Of a DNA stretch of 64,000 nt, positions 10,077 through 18,179 are shown piece after piece. The stretch lies in contig CAYTEO010000003.1 of NCBI GenBank assembly GCA_964436825.1, positions 73,337 to 137,336 on the forward strand, in the 5' to 3' direction. The notes beneath the pieces were generated by a model. The model made no database searches. It had not been told where the DNA came from and saw nothing but the letters and a program-made list of their open reading frames with translations. Made by a program: the position numbers and the translations under genes. The number at the start of each line of letters is the position of its first letter. Within the stretch, counting starts at the first letter, position 1. This DNA comes from CAYTEO01 sp964436825 (GTDB taxonomy: Bacteria > Krumholzibacteriota > Krumholzibacteriia > LZORAL124-64-63).

Positions 10077-11377
10077 TGACGCTCGGACCGTGTCCCCGGG
10101 GAAGAGACGGCCCGCCCGTCGCACAGGCCTGGTACGAAGACGACCATCGCCGGTCCCTCCCCGTCCTGCATGACGACAGGCCGCAGGCCGTGGGCCAGGT
10201 TGCGGACGAGCCACTCCCGGCCGCGGCGCCGCGCCGAGGCGCCTCCGCGCGCCAGGCGGGCCACCTCGGCGTCCGTCAGGAACAGCGGCGCACGCTTCCG
10301 GTCTCCGACCAGGGAGTCGAGTACCGCTCCCAGGGCCCACCTGCCGGTCGCCTGGGCCTGCGCGTCCGTGTTGACCAGGTTGAAGCGGTGGCACTCCACG
10401 ACGGCGGGCTCGCCCCGTTCCCACGCCCGTCGCACCGCCGCCACGCAGGCCGCGACGGTCCCGGCCGGATCGGCCTCCTGGACCGGTTCCAGGCGGGCGT
10501 TGCGTTCCAGGTAGACGAGCCGCCGCTCGGAGAGGCGACGCCAGCACCGTTCCAGCAGCTTGCGCCCCCGGGCAACGGGGCCTCCCCCCCAGGCCGGCCG
10601 CCGCTGTTCCCGCTTGGCCTGGACGGCCTCCAGGCCGGCGTCGCGCCAGAGCACCTCGTGTCGGCGGTCCCAGACGTAGTCGGGGGCGATGACCGCGGCC
10701 GGCGGCCTGTCGAACAGGCGCGCGAAGACCGCCAGCGCCAGGGCCAGTTCGCCGGCGACCACCTCCGGAGGGCGATCCGGCCCCAGTTCCCAGGCCCGGT
10801 TGATCCCCGGGAAGGGCAGCACGCCGCGGCGCGCCAGGGCTGCCGCGGTCGCATCCGCCGCCAGGGCGGAGCGTCGCGCCTGCGGGTCGTAGTGCCAGAG
10901 GCCGTGCAGCTCGGGGCGCCAGACGCCGGCACGGCGGGCGTCGGCGACGGCGCGCCAGAGCCCGTCCCGGCGGTAGGCGGGCGGCAGGTCCGGCAGCAGG
11001 TAGCGCCGCCAGCCGCCGTCCTCCGCCAGCGCCCAGGCCCCCAGGATGTAGTTGGGCTGCAGGACGGCCGGCTGGTCGTCGCGACCGCGACGCGCCGCGA
11101 GCAGGGCGGCGACGTCCGCCACGTCGGCGCTGTCCTCCAGGGTCGAGGTCCAGTAGCCGGGGGGGATCCGGCCCGCGTCCAGCTGGCGTCGCTGCGACGG
11201 TGTCAGGGCCGTGGCGCGGGGGACGAAACCGCACAGCCCCCAGTCGTCGCTCTCGATGACGACGACCCTGGCCCGCCGCCAGTCGACCAGGGAGGGATTG
11301 CCGATCCCCACGAACCCCGCGCCGGCGACGATCGACACCAGCAGGAGCGATACCGTCAACAGCGGATGCCGCTTCAA
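10073..11377 (-). CDS. Membrane-anchored NodB-like polysaccharide deacetylase family protein
   Basis: Predicted 434-residue protein that may de-N-acetylate or otherwise hydrolyse a surface polysaccharide. A hydrophobic anchor or signal (about 5-27) is followed by VVVIESDDWG, with Asp44-Asp45 in the position of the NodB catalytic/metal Asp, and by HGLWH (His158 and His162), which fits the HxxxH zinc motif of carbohydrate esterase family 4. The TTG start at 11377 is supported by GGAGG six bases upstream and by a TTGA overlap with the methyltransferase stop. A GTG or ATG start upstream would run into that gene. It is last in the unit of initiating transferase, methyltransferase and this gene. 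Overall similarity to classical NodB is low, so the substrate is unknown. Confidence 0.65.
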   Translation of the reverse strand: MKRHPLLTVSLLLVSIVAGAGFVGIGNPSLVDWRRARVVVIESDDWGLCGFVPRATALTPSQRRQLDAGRIPPGYWTSTLEDSADVADVAALLAARRGRDDQPAVLQPNYILGAWALAEDGGWRRYLLPDLPPAYRRDGLWRAVADARRAGVWRPELHGLWHYDPQARRSALAADATAAALARRGVLPFPGINRAWELGPDRPPEVVAGELALALAVFARLFDRPPAAVIAPDYVWDRRHEVLWRDAGLEAVQAKREQRRPAWGGGPVARGRKLLERCWRRLSERRLVYLERNARLEPVQEADPAGTVAACVAAVRRAWERGEPAVVECHRFNLVNTDAQAQATGRWALGAVLDSLVGDRKRAPLFLTDAEVARLARGGASARRRGREWLVRNLAHGLRPVVMQDGEGPAMVVFVPGLCDGRAVSSPGTRSERH

Positions 11378-12039
11378 GACCCACCTCCCCCCGGTGCCAC
11401 GACCCGGCACCACCAGTAGGAACCGTAGTCCAGGCCGTCGGCGGCGATCCGTCGCGCCAGCCGGGCGGCCAGCCCGGTCGGTGCCGTTCCCGGGGGAACG
11501 AGCCAGGCGAGGATCGCCCCCGGCGACGGCGGCCGCTGCCGGTTGCGCACGAGCCCGCCCCGCCACTCGATCCCGCAGAGCTGCTCCGCCAGGTAGCGCC
11601 GCGCCTCGCGCCAGGGCCACAGCGGTTCGCGGCCGGGGACGAATTCGGCCAGCAGCGCCTGCAGGTCGCGATAGTGGCGCTGGGCCGGGGTGTCCGCGGA
11701 AGGCTCGTCCTCCAGCAGGTAGAGGTAGCCCCCCGGCACCAGGCACCGGAGCCACTCCCGCAGCGGCGCGGGCCGGCGTCCCCGCCCGGTGATGGCACGC
11801 AGCAGGTTGCCGGCCACCAGCAGCCGGCAGCTCCCGGGCCGCAGGGGCAGACACCCCGCGTCGGCCACGATGTCGGCGGCCGTCCCCAGCCGCGGTCCGC
11901 GGCGGTCCAGGCCCAGGGCCCGCCCGTTCAGGCGACGGAGCCGCTCCAGGAGACGTCCCTCGCCGCAACCGAGATCGACGACGGCACCGTCCCCTTGCAG
12001 GTCAGTCGCGAGCCCGGGGGGCAGGGGTGAGAACGACAT
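11374..12039 (-). CDS. Class I SAM-dependent methyltransferase
   Basis: 221 residues. Near the N-terminus VVDLGCGEGRLLERL is a clear motif I of the Rossmann-fold methyltransferases. A further acidic position (ALGLDRRG) would bind the ribose of SAM, and LRCLVPGGYLYLLEDE matches the post-core strand of this family. The ATG at 12039 has GGAGG six bases upstream and lies 38 bases inside the end of the preceding sugar-phosphate transferase gene. Its stop overlaps the start of the deacetylase-like gene by four bases. Context suggests methylation of a glycan or lipid-linked sugar, but no substrate determinant is visible. Confidence 0.75.
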   Translation of the reverse strand: MSFSPLPPGLATDLQGDGAVVDLGCGEGRLLERLRRLNGRALGLDRRGPRLGTAADIVADAGCLPLRPGSCRLLVAGNLLRAITGRGRRPAPLREWLRCLVPGGYLYLLEDEPSADTPAQRHYRDLQALLAEFVPGREPLWPWREARRYLAEQLCGIEWRGGLVRNRQRPPSPGAILAWLVPPGTAPTGLAARLARRIAADGLDYGSYWWCRVVAPGGGGS

Positions 12040-13297
12040 CGGGCGCCTCCGCGGTGGGTTCCGCCTGGCCGTCCGACTCCGTCCGATCCGGCAGGACGGC
12101 CGTTCCGCCGCCGGCGGAGACCGCCATGACGCGCCGCATCCTCTCCCGCTCGTCCTGGAGGTTGATGATCTCGGCCACTTCCCCCTGCCGCAACGGCACG
12201 TAGGGATCGGGCCGGTCGTGGAAACCGAGGACGAACTGGAGTTCGCTGAAGAAGTCCTGGTCGAGGTCCACACCGGCGCGGTGGCGGCGCATGCTCCAGA
12301 TGATGACCGGCCAGAGCCAGAAGGCCATCGCCGGCAGGCCGAGCCAGGGCTGATGGAGATGGTCGGAGAGGGCGAACAGGAGCGATCCGCCCGTCAGCAG
12401 CAGGAGCATGTAGACGGTGGTGGCCGGCTGGAAGCCGAGGCGGACCAGTCGATGGTGGAGGTGGAAGTCGTCCGCCTCGAAGATGGAGGTCCGGTTGCGG
12501 AAGCGGCGCAGGATCGTCGTGCCGGTGTCCCAGATGGGAACGATCATCGGGGCCAGCAGCACGGTGACGTCGACCCTGGTGCGCTGCTGCAGGTGCAGGG
12601 CCAGGCCGCCGAGGATCAGGCCCAGCCACATGCTCCCCGAATCCCCCAGGAAGATCTTGCGACCGCTGACGTTCCAGTACAGGAAGGCGAAGGTCGCCCC
12701 GCCGAGGGTCACCCCGAACAGCAGGGAGAACAGGTCGCCCGCCGCCGCGGCCAGGGCGACGTAGGCGATGCAGGTCAACACACCGATCCCGCTGGCCAGC
12801 CCGTCCAGCCCGTCGATGAGGTTCATGGCGTTGATGAACCCCAGGAACCAGAACAGGGTCACCGGCCACGACCAGCCGCCCAGATCGACCTGGCCGACGA
12901 TGGGCAGGACGACCTCCTGGAGCCGCTGTCCCGAGATCATCAGTCCCAGGATGACCAGCAGCTGCCCGTAGAGCTTCTTCTCCGCGTGGATGTGGAACCG
13001 GTCGTCGCCGACGCCGAGGGCCAGGATGGCCAGGCCGGCGCCCCCCAGCGTGGCCAGCCACCGCCAGGGCAACGGATCGCTCAGGACCAGGTCGTCCAGG
13101 ATGTAGAGGGTCATGAAGAAGGAGATGAAGATGGCCATTCCGCCCGTGCGGGGCACGGGCTCGGTATGGCTGCGACGATAGCCGGGATGATCGACGATAC
13201 CGGTCAGGAATCCCAGGCTGCGGAACGGCGGCTGGATGAGCCATGACAGCAGGAATGCCACCACCGTCCCGAGCAGAACGATGCCTTCCGTCCTCAA
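12002..13297 (-). CDS. WecA/TagO-type undecaprenyl-phosphate sugar-1-phosphate transferase
   Basis: Integral membrane enzyme of the MraY/WecA family. It should start surface-glycan synthesis by transferring a HexNAc-1-phosphate from a UDP-sugar to undecaprenyl phosphate. 431 residues with about eleven membrane helices. Diagnostic motifs are the N-terminal PVPRTGGMAIF, the Asp-rich GVGDDR, NAMNLIDGLDGLA, FLGDSGS and the C-terminal histidine motif FHLHHRL. About 100 residues after the last helix form a soluble cytosolic tail containing a short polar helix, longer than usual for the family. TTG start with GGGAG upstream. It is first in a unit with the methyltransferase and deacetylase-like genes and has its own promoter. 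Confidence 0.9.
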   Translation of the reverse strand: MRTEGIVLLGTVVAFLLSWLIQPPFRSLGFLTGIVDHPGYRRSHTEPVPRTGGMAIFISFFMTLYILDDLVLSDPLPWRWLATLGGAGLAILALGVGDDRFHIHAEKKLYGQLLVILGLMISGQRLQEVVLPIVGQVDLGGWSWPVTLFWFLGFINAMNLIDGLDGLASGIGVLTCIAYVALAAAAGDLFSLLFGVTLGGATFAFLYWNVSGRKIFLGDSGSMWLGLILGGLALHLQQRTRVDVTVLLAPMIVPIWDTGTTILRRFRNRTSIFEADDFHLHHRLVRLGFQPATTVYMLLLLTGGSLLFALSDHLHQPWLGLPAMAFWLWPVIIWSMRRHRAGVDLDQDFFSELQFVLGFHDRPDPYVPLRQGEVAEIINLQDERERMRRVMAVSAGGGTAVLPDRTESDGQAEPTAEAPDVVLTPAPRARD

Positions 13298-13351
13298 GTC
13301 ACTCCCCTTGCTGGAATCGCACCGCCGCTCCGTCGGCGGTCATCGCCATCG

Positions 13352-13380
13352 ACCCTAGGTCATCCCCCGGGGCCTGACAA
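13352..13380 (-). promoter_or_regulatory. Promoter for the WecA-type transferase unit
   Basis: On the minus strand, TTGTCA (13380-13375), 17 bases, TAGGGT (13357-13352), in the 113-base gap after the GT4 gene. The transcript would start near 13345, about 48 bases before the TTG start at 13297. Confidence 0.5.
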
Positions 13381-13410
13381 CGGAAAAAGCGACACCGCAA
13401 GATAACCGCA

Positions 13411-14544
13411 TCACACCGGACCGTCCAGCGCTTCCCGGTAGGCGGCGAGGGTCGCCCTCGCCGTCTCCTCCCAGCTCCAGGCGGCCGCCCGCCGCCGCCC
13501 CGCCGCCGCCAACCTCGGCGCCAGGCCCGGATCCCGCCAGAACCGCAGCATGGCATCGCGGATCAGCTCCACCCGCAGCGGGTCGACCAGCAGGGCGGCG
13601 TCGCCGGCCACCTCCGGCATGGCATGGCGGTTCCCCGTCAACACCGGGAGGTTCACGGCCATCGCCTCCAGGATGGGGAAGCCGAAACCCTCGTGGAGGG
13701 AGGGGAACAGCAGCAGACCGGCCCGGTTGTAGAGGTCCCACAGCATCCCCCGATCGGCGTGACCGTGGAGTTCCAGGATCCCCGCGGCGGCCAGCCGTTC
13801 CAGGCGTCGTCTCAGGGAGCGGTTGCGCCAGCCCGGGGCGCCGACGACGATCAGTCCCGGCAGCTCCCCCTCGCCGGCCGCCAGCTCCCGGAAACCCAGG
13901 TAGGCGTCCAGCAGCCGATCGACGTTCTTGCGGGGTTCCAGCATGCCGACGAACAGCCAGGGTGCGCCCCGCGGCCTGACCGGTGCCGGCGGCGAGGCCA
14001 GGATCCAGCTGGGGGTCCCGAAGCGCGTCAGGCGGATCCGGGGTGCCAGGGACGGGAAGTGGGTGGCCACCTCCTGCCGGGTCGCCTGCGAGTTGACCAG
14101 GATCAGCCGGGAGCGGGCCAGGGAGGGACCGACGGTCGCGGCGTACCAGAGTCGCCGGCGCAGGGGGACGGTCCAGGGCAGGACGCGGTAGACCAGGTCG
14201 TGGACCGTCGTCAACCAGGGGACGGAGAGCCGCAGGGGCCCCGGCATGGTGACCGTGTGGACCAGGTCGGCGCCGCAGCGCCGGACCAGCCGGTCCAGGC
14301 CGGCGGTCAGCCACCACCAGCGGCCGGGCAGATGACGACCGCCGTTCGGGACCTCGATCAGCTCCCAGCGGGGATCGGTGGCCAGGTCCGCCAGGGCTTG
14401 GGGATACCGCACGGCGACGCGGAAGCGGAAGTCCTCCTCGTCGCGTGCGGCCAGGGAGCGCAGCAGCTCGACCGCCGCCCAGCCGATCCCGGTGGGCCGG
14501 TCGGAGACGACGGTGGCGTCGATCAGGATCGTGGCCCGTCTCAT
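13411..14544 (-). CDS. GT4-family glycosyltransferase
   Basis: Predicted cytosolic retaining glycosyltransferase (GT-B fold, family 4) that would add a sugar to a lipid-linked intermediate. 377 residues. It shows an N-terminal acceptor domain (ILIDATVV..PTGIGWA), the linker WLFVGMLEPRKNVDRLLDAY, and the donor-site motif FPSLHEGFGFPILEAMA with the EX7E pattern (Glu in HEGF and in LEAM). The ATG at 14544 has GGAGGGG upstream and overlaps the stop of the preceding ligase/polymerase gene by four bases (ATGA), so the two are probably translationally coupled. Confidence 0.9.
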   Translation of the reverse strand: MRRATILIDATVVSDRPTGIGWAAVELLRSLAARDEEDFRFRVAVRYPQALADLATDPRWELIEVPNGGRHLPGRWWWLTAGLDRLVRRCGADLVHTVTMPGPLRLSVPWLTTVHDLVYRVLPWTVPLRRRLWYAATVGPSLARSRLILVNSQATRQEVATHFPSLAPRIRLTRFGTPSWILASPPAPVRPRGAPWLFVGMLEPRKNVDRLLDAYLGFRELAAGEGELPGLIVVGAPGWRNRSLRRRLERLAAAGILELHGHADRGMLWDLYNRAGLLLFPSLHEGFGFPILEAMAVNLPVLTGNRHAMPEVAGDAALLVDPLRVELIRDAMLRFWRDPGLAPRLAAAGRRRAAAWSWEETARATLAAYREALDGPV

Positions 14545-15968
14545 GGAGTCCCCTCCCCCCGCGGTGCCGACGCCGCGTCGCGCCAGGCGGCGATCAGCAG
14601 GCCGAGCGCCACCCAGATGTGGGGCAGATTGACCTGGGAGAAGGTCAGCAGCTGGGCCCAGACGCCGCAGACGGCCGCGGTCGCGGCCACCAGCCTGCGC
14701 CGCGTGACGGGCGGGAGTCCCGCTCCCGTGAGCCGGTCGGCCGCCTGCCAGACGCGCCGCGCCGTCGCGGCGACGGCGGCGGCGAAGCCCCCCGCTCCCA
14801 GCAGTCCGGTCTCCGCCAGGATCCGCAGGGGATAATCGTTGACGACGGGCCAGGTGAACTGGCTCTGCAGACCCCGCAGGTCGACGAACCACGGGAACTG
14901 GTAGCCGAACTGGCCCCAGCCCACGCCCCAGACGGGACAGTGACGGAACATCCGCCAGGCCGCCTGGTGCGAATAGAGGCGGGTCAGGTTCGACCAGTCC
15001 TCGCGGCTGAGCGACTGCAGCAGGCGTCGCCAGGGCAGCAGGAGCCAGTCGCCGTGCCCTCCGGCGACGACTGCGACCGCCCCCCCGGCGACCAGGATCG
15101 CGGCGGCCGGCACCAGCCGGCGTCCGCCGGTCGTGGGGCGCAGGCCGGCGCGCCGGGCCAGGACGACACCCGCGACGAGCAGCGGGAGCGCCGCCAGCCA
15201 CGCCCCCCGCGACCAGGTGCCCAGCAGCAGGACGGCGGCCCCGACCGGCGCCCACAGGCGGCGCCGGTCGCCGGCCGCCGCTGCCACACTCCAGGGCAGC
15301 AGCAGCAGGAGGTAGTTGCCCAGGTAGAGGGGCTCGCAGGCCGTGCCGCGCAGCCGGGGGATCCCGCTGAAGTGCCGGCCCAGGTACAGTTCCTCGGAAC
15401 CGCAGAGGATGCCGGGGTTGGAGGTGAAGATCCGCTCCAGGAACGTCCAGCCGGGGAAGGGATGGCGGAAGGCCACCAGCTGGCAGGCCGCGTAGAGGAG
15501 CTGGAAGGCCAGCCCGGCCAGCAGGGCCCGCTCGACCAGACGCCACCGTCTCTCCCCCCGCAGCCACCAGACCAGCAGCAGCGGGTAGGCCGCCAGCAGG
15601 AGCCACTGCAGGACCTGGCGGCCGAAACGGGCCCACTGGGCGGCGGGGACAGCGGGTGCCGGGCAGCGGACCAGCCCCAGGCCCGACACGAGGATGGCGA
15701 CCAGGGCCAGCACCCACCACCGGCGCCACCAGCCCGGCTGGGCGGCCAGCACCCCGGCGATCCCTCCCCGCCGCGACGCCGCCACCGCCAGCAGGGCGAT
15801 CCCCAGGTAGGCGGGCTGGATCCCCGTTCCCACGTCGATCCCGGCCAGCAGGTGGACGACGCCGCAGCCGACCCAGGGCAGGGTCACCAGCGTCGCCGCC
15901 ACGGCCAGCGCCGCCAGCCGCTCCGCCGGCGCCTGCGGCAGGGGTCGCTGCGGGGAACCGCCGTTCAT
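14541..15968 (-). CDS. O-antigen ligase/polymerase-like polytopic membrane protein
   Basis: 475 residues, with about eleven or twelve hydrophobic helices, and a large periplasmic loop in the second half containing RLYSHQAAWRMFRHCPVWGVG. This fits the Wzy_C/WaaL pattern, in which a conserved Arg and a xxGxG turn follow the long loop. Wzy/WaaL proteins polymerise repeat units or ligate them to an acceptor in the periplasm. The start at 15968 overlaps the stop of the upstream hypothetical gene by four bases, and its stop overlaps the GT4 start by four bases. Whether it is polymerase or ligase cannot be read from the sequence. Confidence 0.75.
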   Translation of the reverse strand: MNGGSPQRPLPQAPAERLAALAVAATLVTLPWVGCGVVHLLAGIDVGTGIQPAYLGIALLAVAASRRGGIAGVLAAQPGWWRRWWVLALVAILVSGLGLVRCPAPAVPAAQWARFGRQVLQWLLLAAYPLLLVWWLRGERRWRLVERALLAGLAFQLLYAACQLVAFRHPFPGWTFLERIFTSNPGILCGSEELYLGRHFSGIPRLRGTACEPLYLGNYLLLLLPWSVAAAAGDRRRLWAPVGAAVLLLGTWSRGAWLAALPLLVAGVVLARRAGLRPTTGGRRLVPAAAILVAGGAVAVVAGGHGDWLLLPWRRLLQSLSREDWSNLTRLYSHQAAWRMFRHCPVWGVGWGQFGYQFPWFVDLRGLQSQFTWPVVNDYPLRILAETGLLGAGGFAAAVAATARRVWQAADRLTGAGLPPVTRRRLVAATAAVCGVWAQLLTFSQVNLPHIWVALGLLIAAWRDAASAPRGEGTP

Positions 15969-16501
15969 CTGGACGACCGCAGGCGCGAGCGGCTGCGCAG
16001 GACCAGGGCGAAGGTCAGCAGGGCGATGCCGGCCAGCAGGAGCAGCTGGGCCGCCTGGGGCGGCGACGCGTCGGGCGGCTCGACGACCAGGGAATCGGTC
16101 CCGATGGTCAGCCTGCCCCTCTCGACCAGCGCCACGAAGCCGGCGTCGGACAGCACCAGGGTCCCGTCGACGGGATAGGTCCCGGGGCTGAACAGCAGCC
16201 TCCGGCCCCGGCTGACACCACAGAGGCCGGGATCGTAGCCGACCACCAGCAGGGATTCCCCCGCGACCGTCACGGTGCGGGCGGTGTCGGTGACGACCAG
16301 CCCGCCGCCGGGCCAGGTCCAGGCGCGCCTGCCGCCGGGCAGGTCCTGCCGGGGGCCGATGGGCATGCGGACGACGAACCGCCCGCCTCGACGGGCGACC
16401 GGGCCGTCGACAGCCGCCGCAACGGTCGCCTGCAGGAGGATGGCCAGGACCGGGGCGAGCAGGCCGATGCACCGTACTGCTGGACGTGCGTAACTGGACA
16501 T
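15965..16501 (-). CDS. Unrecognised exported protein with C-terminal membrane anchor and Arg-rich tail
   Basis: 178 residues; I do not recognise the family. It has an N-terminal signal peptide (hydrophobic about 10-30, ending near TVAAAVDG), a mid-region predicted to be beta-rich (many alternating V/T/G residues), a short Pro-rich spacer (PPDASPPQ), a 19-residue hydrophobic helix and a basic tail RSRSRLRSSR. It lies 49 bases downstream of glnA and overlaps the ligase/polymerase gene by four bases. The start at 16501 has no evident ribosome site and sits inside a hairpin. Being first in the glycan gene chain suggests a role in glycan assembly or display, but no function can be assigned. Confidence 0.65.
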   Translation of the reverse strand: MSSYARPAVRCIGLLAPVLAILLQATVAAAVDGPVARRGGRFVVRMPIGPRQDLPGGRRAWTWPGGGLVVTDTARTVTVAGESLLVVGYDPGLCGVSRGRRLLFSPGTYPVDGTLVLSDAGFVALVERGRLTIGTDSLVVEPPDASPPQAAQLLLLAGIALLTFALVLRSRSRLRSSR

Positions 16502-16522
16502 GGCGGCATGGTAGCCGCCATG
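16499..16522 (-). promoter_or_regulatory. Hairpin occluding the start codon of the 16501 gene
   Basis: A perfect nine-base-pair inverted repeat, CATGGCGGC and GCCGCCATG, with a six-base loop. On the minus-strand transcript the ATG of the downstream gene forms the 3' end of the stem. It could be a glnA terminator, although no U-tract follows, or a structure limiting translation initiation. Its position just after glnA and exactly on the start codon is directly visible; the function is inferred. Confidence 0.4.
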
Positions 16523-16550
16523 CCCGGTGGGGACAAGACTCGATCCTCGC

Positions 16551-17945
16551 TCAGTGGAGGGCCAGGTACCGGTCCAGCTCCCAGGGATGGACCTGGGAGA
16601 TGTATTCCAGCCAGACGTTCTCCTTGTGGGCCAGGAAATGGGTCCAGATGTGCTCGCCCAGCGCCTCGACCATGATCTTGTCCTTGCGCAGCTGGACCAG
16701 CGCCTCGCCCAGGTTGCCGGGCAGCTGCTGGATGCGCAGGCGGCGCTTCTCCCGCTGGCTCATGGCGAAGATGTTCTTGTTGACCGGCGGGCCGGGGTCG
16801 ATCCGGTTGACCAGTCCGTCCCATCCCGCGGTCAGCATGGCCGCGAAGGCCAGGTAGGGATTGCAGCTCGGGTCGGGGACCCGCACCTCGACCCGGGTCC
16901 CGTTGCCGCGCCGGGCGGGGACGCGGGCCAGGGGCGAGCGGTTGTGCTCCGACCAGGCGACGTTGACCGGCGCCTCGTAGCCGGGCACCAGCCGCTTGTA
17001 GGAGTTGACCAGCGGATTGGTGATGGCCACGAAGCCCCGTGCGTGGGCCAGGATGCCGCCGATGTACCAGCGGGCGATCTCGCTCAGCTCGAAGGGACCG
17101 TCGGGATCGTAGAAGGCGTTGACGCTCCCGCCGTCGCGCTCGTGGAACAGGGACTGGTGGGTGTGCATCCCCGAGCCGTTGATCCCGTAGATGGGCTTGG
17201 GCATGAAAGTGGCATGCAGGCCGAAGTCGCGGGCCACCTTCTTGACGACCATCTTCAGGGTCATGACCATGTCGGCCGACTCGAGGGCGTCGGCGTACTT
17301 GAAGTCGATCTCGTGCTGGCCCGGCGCCACCTCGTGGTGGGCCGCCTCGATCTCGAACCCGATCTCCTCCAGGATGTTGACGATGTCGCGGCGGCACTCC
17401 TCCCCCCGGTCCACCGGCAGCAGGTCGAAGTACCCGCCGGCGTCGTGGGTCCGCACGGTGGGCCGTCCCTTCTCGTCCAGCTCGAAGAGGAAGAACTCCA
17501 TCTCCGGGCCGCAGACCGGCTGCAGGCCCATGTCGGTCAACCGGGCGATGGCCCGCTTCAACGTCAGGCGCGGGCACCCCTCGAAGGGGGTGTGGTCGGC
17601 CTTGTAGACGTCGCAGATCAACCTGGCCTCCCGTCCCTGCTCCCTGCCGAAGGGCAGCGGGGCGTAGGTCCTCAGGTCGGGCACCAGCAGCATGTCCGAC
17701 TCCTCGATGCGCGAGAAACCCTCGATGGACGAGCCGTCGAACATGATCTCGCCGCGCAGCGCCTTCTCGAACTGGGAATCGGGAACCTCAACGTTCTTGC
17801 TGTGCCCCTGGATGTCCGAGAACATCAGGCGCAGGAAGTGGATCCTGTCCTTTCGCATCCTCTCCAGCAGCTCCTGCCGCTCCTGCTCGGTGGCGATCAC
17901 GCCCGGGGCGAACCGATCCCGACCAGTTCCACCTGTCGTCGCCAT
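16551..17945 (-). CDS. glnA: Type I glutamine synthetase, alpha subgroup
   Basis: Cytosolic dodecameric enzyme making glutamine from glutamate, ammonia and ATP. 464 residues, with the beta-grasp signature FDGSSIEGFSRIEESDM, the ATP-site motif KPIYGINGSGMHTHQS, the glutamate-binding segment NPLVNSYKRLVPGYEAP and the C-terminal ISQVHPWELDRY. The segment around NKNIFAMSQREKRRLRI lacks the adenylylation tyrosine of the beta subgroup, and length and C-terminus match the alpha (Bacillus-like) group, so feedback inhibition rather than GlnE control is expected. The ATG at 17945 has GGAGG six bases upstream. It is transcribed from its own AT-rich promoter region, divergent from the PIN-PhoH gene. Confidence 0.96.
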   Translation of the reverse strand: MATTGGTGRDRFAPGVIATEQERQELLERMRKDRIHFLRLMFSDIQGHSKNVEVPDSQFEKALRGEIMFDGSSIEGFSRIEESDMLLVPDLRTYAPLPFGREQGREARLICDVYKADHTPFEGCPRLTLKRAIARLTDMGLQPVCGPEMEFFLFELDEKGRPTVRTHDAGGYFDLLPVDRGEECRRDIVNILEEIGFEIEAAHHEVAPGQHEIDFKYADALESADMVMTLKMVVKKVARDFGLHATFMPKPIYGINGSGMHTHQSLFHERDGGSVNAFYDPDGPFELSEIARWYIGGILAHARGFVAITNPLVNSYKRLVPGYEAPVNVAWSEHNRSPLARVPARRGNGTRVEVRVPDPSCNPYLAFAAMLTAGWDGLVNRIDPGPPVNKNIFAMSQREKRRLRIQQLPGNLGEALVQLRKDKIMVEALGEHIWTHFLAHKENVWLEYISQVHPWELDRYLALH

Positions 17946-18014
17946 GAGTTCCTCCAGTTCAGATTGTCCGGCAGATTATGCATTATGCGCACAATCAGCA
18001 TGTCATAATAACGT

Positions 18015-18043
18015 ATTCTAGCCGACTATTGGACATTTGTCAG
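18015..18043 (-). promoter_or_regulatory. glnA promoter
   Basis: On the minus strand, CTGACA (18043-18038), 17 bases, TAGAAT (18020-18015). The start point would be near 18008, giving a leader of about 60 bases that contains a tandem 7-base repeat (ATTATGC twice, 17975-17988). The surrounding 100 bases are strikingly AT-rich for this genome. Confidence 0.55.
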
Positions 18044-18098
18044 CTCAAATTTGCCGATCTTGTCAATTTTTCATGCCACCGACGCTCCCTGCCCGCCA

Positions 18099-18128
18099 TT
18101 GACGATGTGGTACGTTCCGTGCTACCCT
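18099..18128 (+). promoter_or_regulatory. Promoter for the PIN-PhoH gene
   Basis: TTGACG (18099-18104), 18 bases, TACCCT (18123-18128). The transcript would start about 45 bases before the ATG at 18180. The -10 match is weak apart from the TAxxxT pattern. Confidence 0.4.
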
Positions 18129-18179
18129 CCACGGCGAGGTGCATGGATGCGCTACTCACATCACCGGAAGGAACACCGC

